9,507 nt of DNA from Chloroflexota bacterium (GTDB lineage: Bacteria > Chloroflexota > Dehalococcoidia > Lucifugimonadales > UBA3495), in assembly GCA_022562335.1 (NCBI GenBank), contig JADFPM010000088.1, positions 1-9,507 of the forward strand, written 5' to 3'. Below are positions 7,988 through 9,507 of this stretch, one piece after another. How positions within the stretch are numbered: position 1 is the stretch's first letter; each line of letters opens with the position of its first letter. The translations under genes were made by a program, and so were the position numbers. The notes below the pieces were generated by a model. It was given only the letters and a program-made list of their open reading frames with translations, searched no databases and was not told the DNA's origin.

Positions 7988-8016
7988 TTGACCGGTGCTG
8001 AACGGAAACGTAGGAT
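7988..8016 (+). promoter_or_regulatory. Sigma70-type promoter for the flavin monooxygenase gene
   Basis: A -35 box TTGACC (7988-7993, 5 of 6 matches) and a -10 box TAGGAT (8011-8016, 4 of 6 matches) are separated by exactly 17 bases. The predicted start is near 8023, leaving a leader of about 64 bases before the GTG at 8087. It separates this gene's transcription from the CtaG group ending at 7960. Confidence 0.5.
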
Positions 8017-8033
8017 GTAGGAGCGGCAGTCAT

Positions 8034-8047
8034 GCCGGTAAACCGGC
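8034..8047. promoter_or_regulatory. Palindrome in the leader of the flavin monooxygenase gene
   Basis: GCCGGTAAACCGGC is a perfect 6-bp palindrome with a 2-base centre, lying 18-31 bases after the -10 box. It may be an operator or an mRNA leader hairpin (five pairs with a TAAA loop). No T-tract follows, so it is not an intrinsic terminator. Confidence 0.35.
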
Positions 8048-8086
8048 CCAAATCCCAGGTGATTCGGTAACAGGCGGGAGTTGACG

Positions 8087-9199
8087 GTGAGTTCCTCCAA
8101 AGGACGTCCCGAACCCAAATTCGACTGGTTCATACCCATCGACGGCGACGGCGCTTGGGCAGGCACCAAGCGGGCGGAAAGGCCGCCCACCTTTGATTAC
8201 CTGCGCCAGGTGGTGCAGACGGCGGAGGACAACGGCTTTTACTCGTTGTTGATCCCGACCAGGTTCGCCAACGGGCTATTCGCTGAGGATGCTCCCCTGG
8301 CCGAAACCTGGACCACCGCCACCGCCCTGGCCGCCGTGACCAAACGGATACGGTTCCTGGTGGCCGTCCGTCCGGGGTTCGTGGCTTTGGGCCTCTTCGC
8401 CCAGATGGCGGCCTCCCTGCACCAGATCTCCGGGGGGCGGTTGGACATCAACATCGTTCCCGGCGGCATCGGGGGTGATTTGGAACGGATTGGCGAGGTC
8501 AGCGACCAGAGCACCCGATACAGCCGGGCTGAGGAGTTCATCGCCGCCTGCCGAAAGCTATGGGCCGGTCCCGGGCCCATCGTGTTTGAGGGGGAACATT
8601 ACCGCCTAAACGGCGCCTATTGCTCACCGGAGCCGGGAAAAGACGGGCCTCGTTTTTATCTCGGCGGTGTTTCGCCCAGGGCAATGGCCCTTTCCGGACG
8701 CCAGGCCGACGTGCATCTGAGCTGGATAGAGCCCCTGGAAAATACCGCTGAACGCCTTGACGCGCTGAGGGAACAATACCAAAAGGAAGGCCGCACCCCG
8801 GTCTTCGGCCTGCGGACCCATCTGGTGGTGCGGGATACGGAGGACGAGGCATGGGAAGCGGCTCACGAACTGATAGCCCACGCCGATCCCGAGGTTAAAG
8901 CCCAACGCCGGTCCGCCATAGAAGGCACCACCATGGTCGGGCCCCAGGCCCAGGCCAAGGAAGCGCCGGACCACCGGCTGGGCCGTCACCTTTGGAACGG
9001 CTTGTCCGAGGTGCGGGTGAATTGCGGCTCGGCCCTGGTGGGAACGCCGGAGCAGGTGGCCGGGGAGCTGTTGTCCTACTGGGAGTTGGGCATCGACGAG
9101 TTCATCCTTTCGGGATTCCCCCACGTGGAGGAATGCGACCGGGTGGCGGACCAGGTTATCCCTCTGGTAAAGAAACTGACCGCCGCGAAGATAGGATGA
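8087..9199 (+). CDS. LLM-class flavin-dependent monooxygenase, SsuD (alkanesulfonate monooxygenase)-like
   Basis: The 370-residue protein belongs to the luciferase-like TIM-barrel superfamily, which uses FMNH2 supplied by a separate reductase. It follows the SsuD layout: FDWFIPIDGDGAWAGT near the N-terminus, LLIPT (54-58), FLVAVRPG (90-97), FYLGG (190-194), FGLRTHLVVR (240-249), EVRVNCGSALVG (308-319) and ILSGFPHVEE (340-349). Arg243 and His245 match the RxH pair of SsuD, and Arg310 matches its flavin/substrate-loop arginine. The segment holding the active-site Cys of E. coli SsuD is replaced by a longer TRFANGLFAEDAPLAETW with no Cys, and the Tyr of SGYPH is Phe344. The substrate may therefore differ. 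GTG at 8087 was chosen because GGGAG lies 6 bases upstream; TTG at 8081 is too close to it. No sulfonate transporter or flavin reductase is adjacent. Confidence 0.9.
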   Translation: MSSSKGRPEPKFDWFIPIDGDGAWAGTKRAERPPTFDYLRQVVQTAEDNGFYSLLIPTRFANGLFAEDAPLAETWTTATALAAVTKRIRFLVAVRPGFVALGLFAQMAASLHQISGGRLDINIVPGGIGGDLERIGEVSDQSTRYSRAEEFIAACRKLWAGPGPIVFEGEHYRLNGAYCSPEPGKDGPRFYLGGVSPRAMALSGRQADVHLSWIEPLENTAERLDALREQYQKEGRTPVFGLRTHLVVRDTEDEAWEAAHELIAHADPEVKAQRRSAIEGTTMVGPQAQAKEAPDHRLGRHLWNGLSEVRVNCGSALVGTPEQVAGELLSYWELGIDEFILSGFPHVEECDRVADQVIPLVKKLTAAKIG

Positions 9200-9275
9200 G
9201 TGCGCCTACTCCGATCGAAGGCCCGATTTCCCTCAGTGTGATCCTTCTAGATTCCCTTCAAGGATGTGATCAAAA

Positions 9276-9308
9276 CCCCGCTCATCCTAAGCCCTTCGAC
9301 GGACGGGG
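9276..9308. repeat. REP-like palindromic repeat copy
   Basis: CCCCG and CGGGG (9276-9280 with 9304-9308) bracket CTCATCCTAAGCCCTTCGAC, a degenerate version of the repeat family in the cluster at 863-1175. Confidence 0.55.
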
Positions 9309-9410
9309 CCGACATCAGATGCCAGGGTAACCGGCCAGAAGAATACGCCACACTCAATTTCCCTAGGGGGATTTCCGGTATGCTCGCGGTTGGCTTACCG
9401 GCCACGGCTT

Positions 9411-9439
9411 GTGGTTCGGCAAGCTCATCATGAGCGGGG
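9411..9439 (-). repeat. REP-like palindromic repeat copy with GCTCATCATGAGC core
   Basis: The minus strand reads CCCCGCTCATGATGAGC then TTGCCGAACCAC, close to the forward consensus of the cluster at 863-1175. Its 13-bp core (9423-9435) is the reverse complement of the core at 1016-1028, which also means both copies are self-complementary except at the centre base. Confidence 0.65.
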
Positions 9440-9507
9440 TTAGCTGGTCTCAGTTGTCTTGGACAGAGAAACAAAAGCCCTTCCCCACCCACGATATTTC
9501 CTTGGGA

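Larger units (their letters stand above)
9200..9507. other. Intergenic end of the window, no convincing gene
   Basis: No reading frame here has both a plausible start and family-like sequence. The 81-codon minus-strand frame across 9247-9492 is partly a translation of the palindromic repeats. A hairpin ATCCTT/AAGGAT (9241-9246 with 9260-9265) follows the monooxygenase gene but lacks a T-tract, so its terminator remains unidentified. Two repeat copies lie at 9276-9308 and 9411-9439. Confidence 0.6.

Noticed and set aside
9247..9492. 81-codon minus-strand frame at the right end
   Set aside because: Part of it (the NPAHDELAEPQ stretch) translates a palindromic repeat copy, and no good binding site precedes the start.

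Overview
The window is GC-rich bacterial DNA. Its gene content suggests an environmental Chloroflexota-like lineage, possibly marine SAR202 or a related Dehalococcoidia relative: a large molybdenum hydroxylase subunit, a luciferase-family flavin monooxygenase, EthD-like proteins, a cysteine-free CMD-fold protein, and intergenic GAGCTTGTCGAACCA-type palindromic repeats. That placement is an inference from gene content; there is no rRNA or other phylogenetic marker here.

Left part, minus strand (1-3462). The window opens with the first 11 codons of a minus-strand gene that has a very good ribosome binding site. An intergenic stretch (35-272) follows, holding a 10-bp tandem repeat, a sigma70-like promoter on the plus strand and, about 70 bp later, a strong intrinsic terminator. 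Together these look like a small RNA gene. Next come a cysteine-free carboxymuconolactone-decarboxylase-fold protein (273-821), a block of degenerate palindromic repeats (863-1175), and a large molybdopterin-binding hydroxylase subunit (1198-3462). Its iron-sulfur and FAD partner subunits are not adjacent.

Right part, plus strand (3719-9199). Divergent from the hydroxylase is a tyrosine phosphatase of the NFRDLGGY / HCxxGKDRxG type. A well-spaced promoter then precedes four close genes: a two-domain EthD-like protein, a cation diffusion facilitator (Zn/Co/Cd-type metal exporter), a secreted, membrane-anchored beta-sandwich protein, and a CtaG-like cytochrome oxidase assembly protein whose start overlaps the preceding gene. 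The last two look like a copper-handling or oxidase-maturation pair, although no oxidase subunit lies in the window. A separate promoter serves an SsuD-like flavin monooxygenase (8087-9199) that keeps the RxH pair but has changed two other active-site positions known from SsuD.

The final 308 bases contain no convincing gene. They carry more copies of the same palindromic repeat family seen at 863-1175. No tRNA, rRNA, CRISPR array or transposase was seen. The best candidates for something undescribed are the small-RNA-like locus at 132-235, the isolated molybdenum hydroxylase subunit, and the divergent SsuD-like active site.
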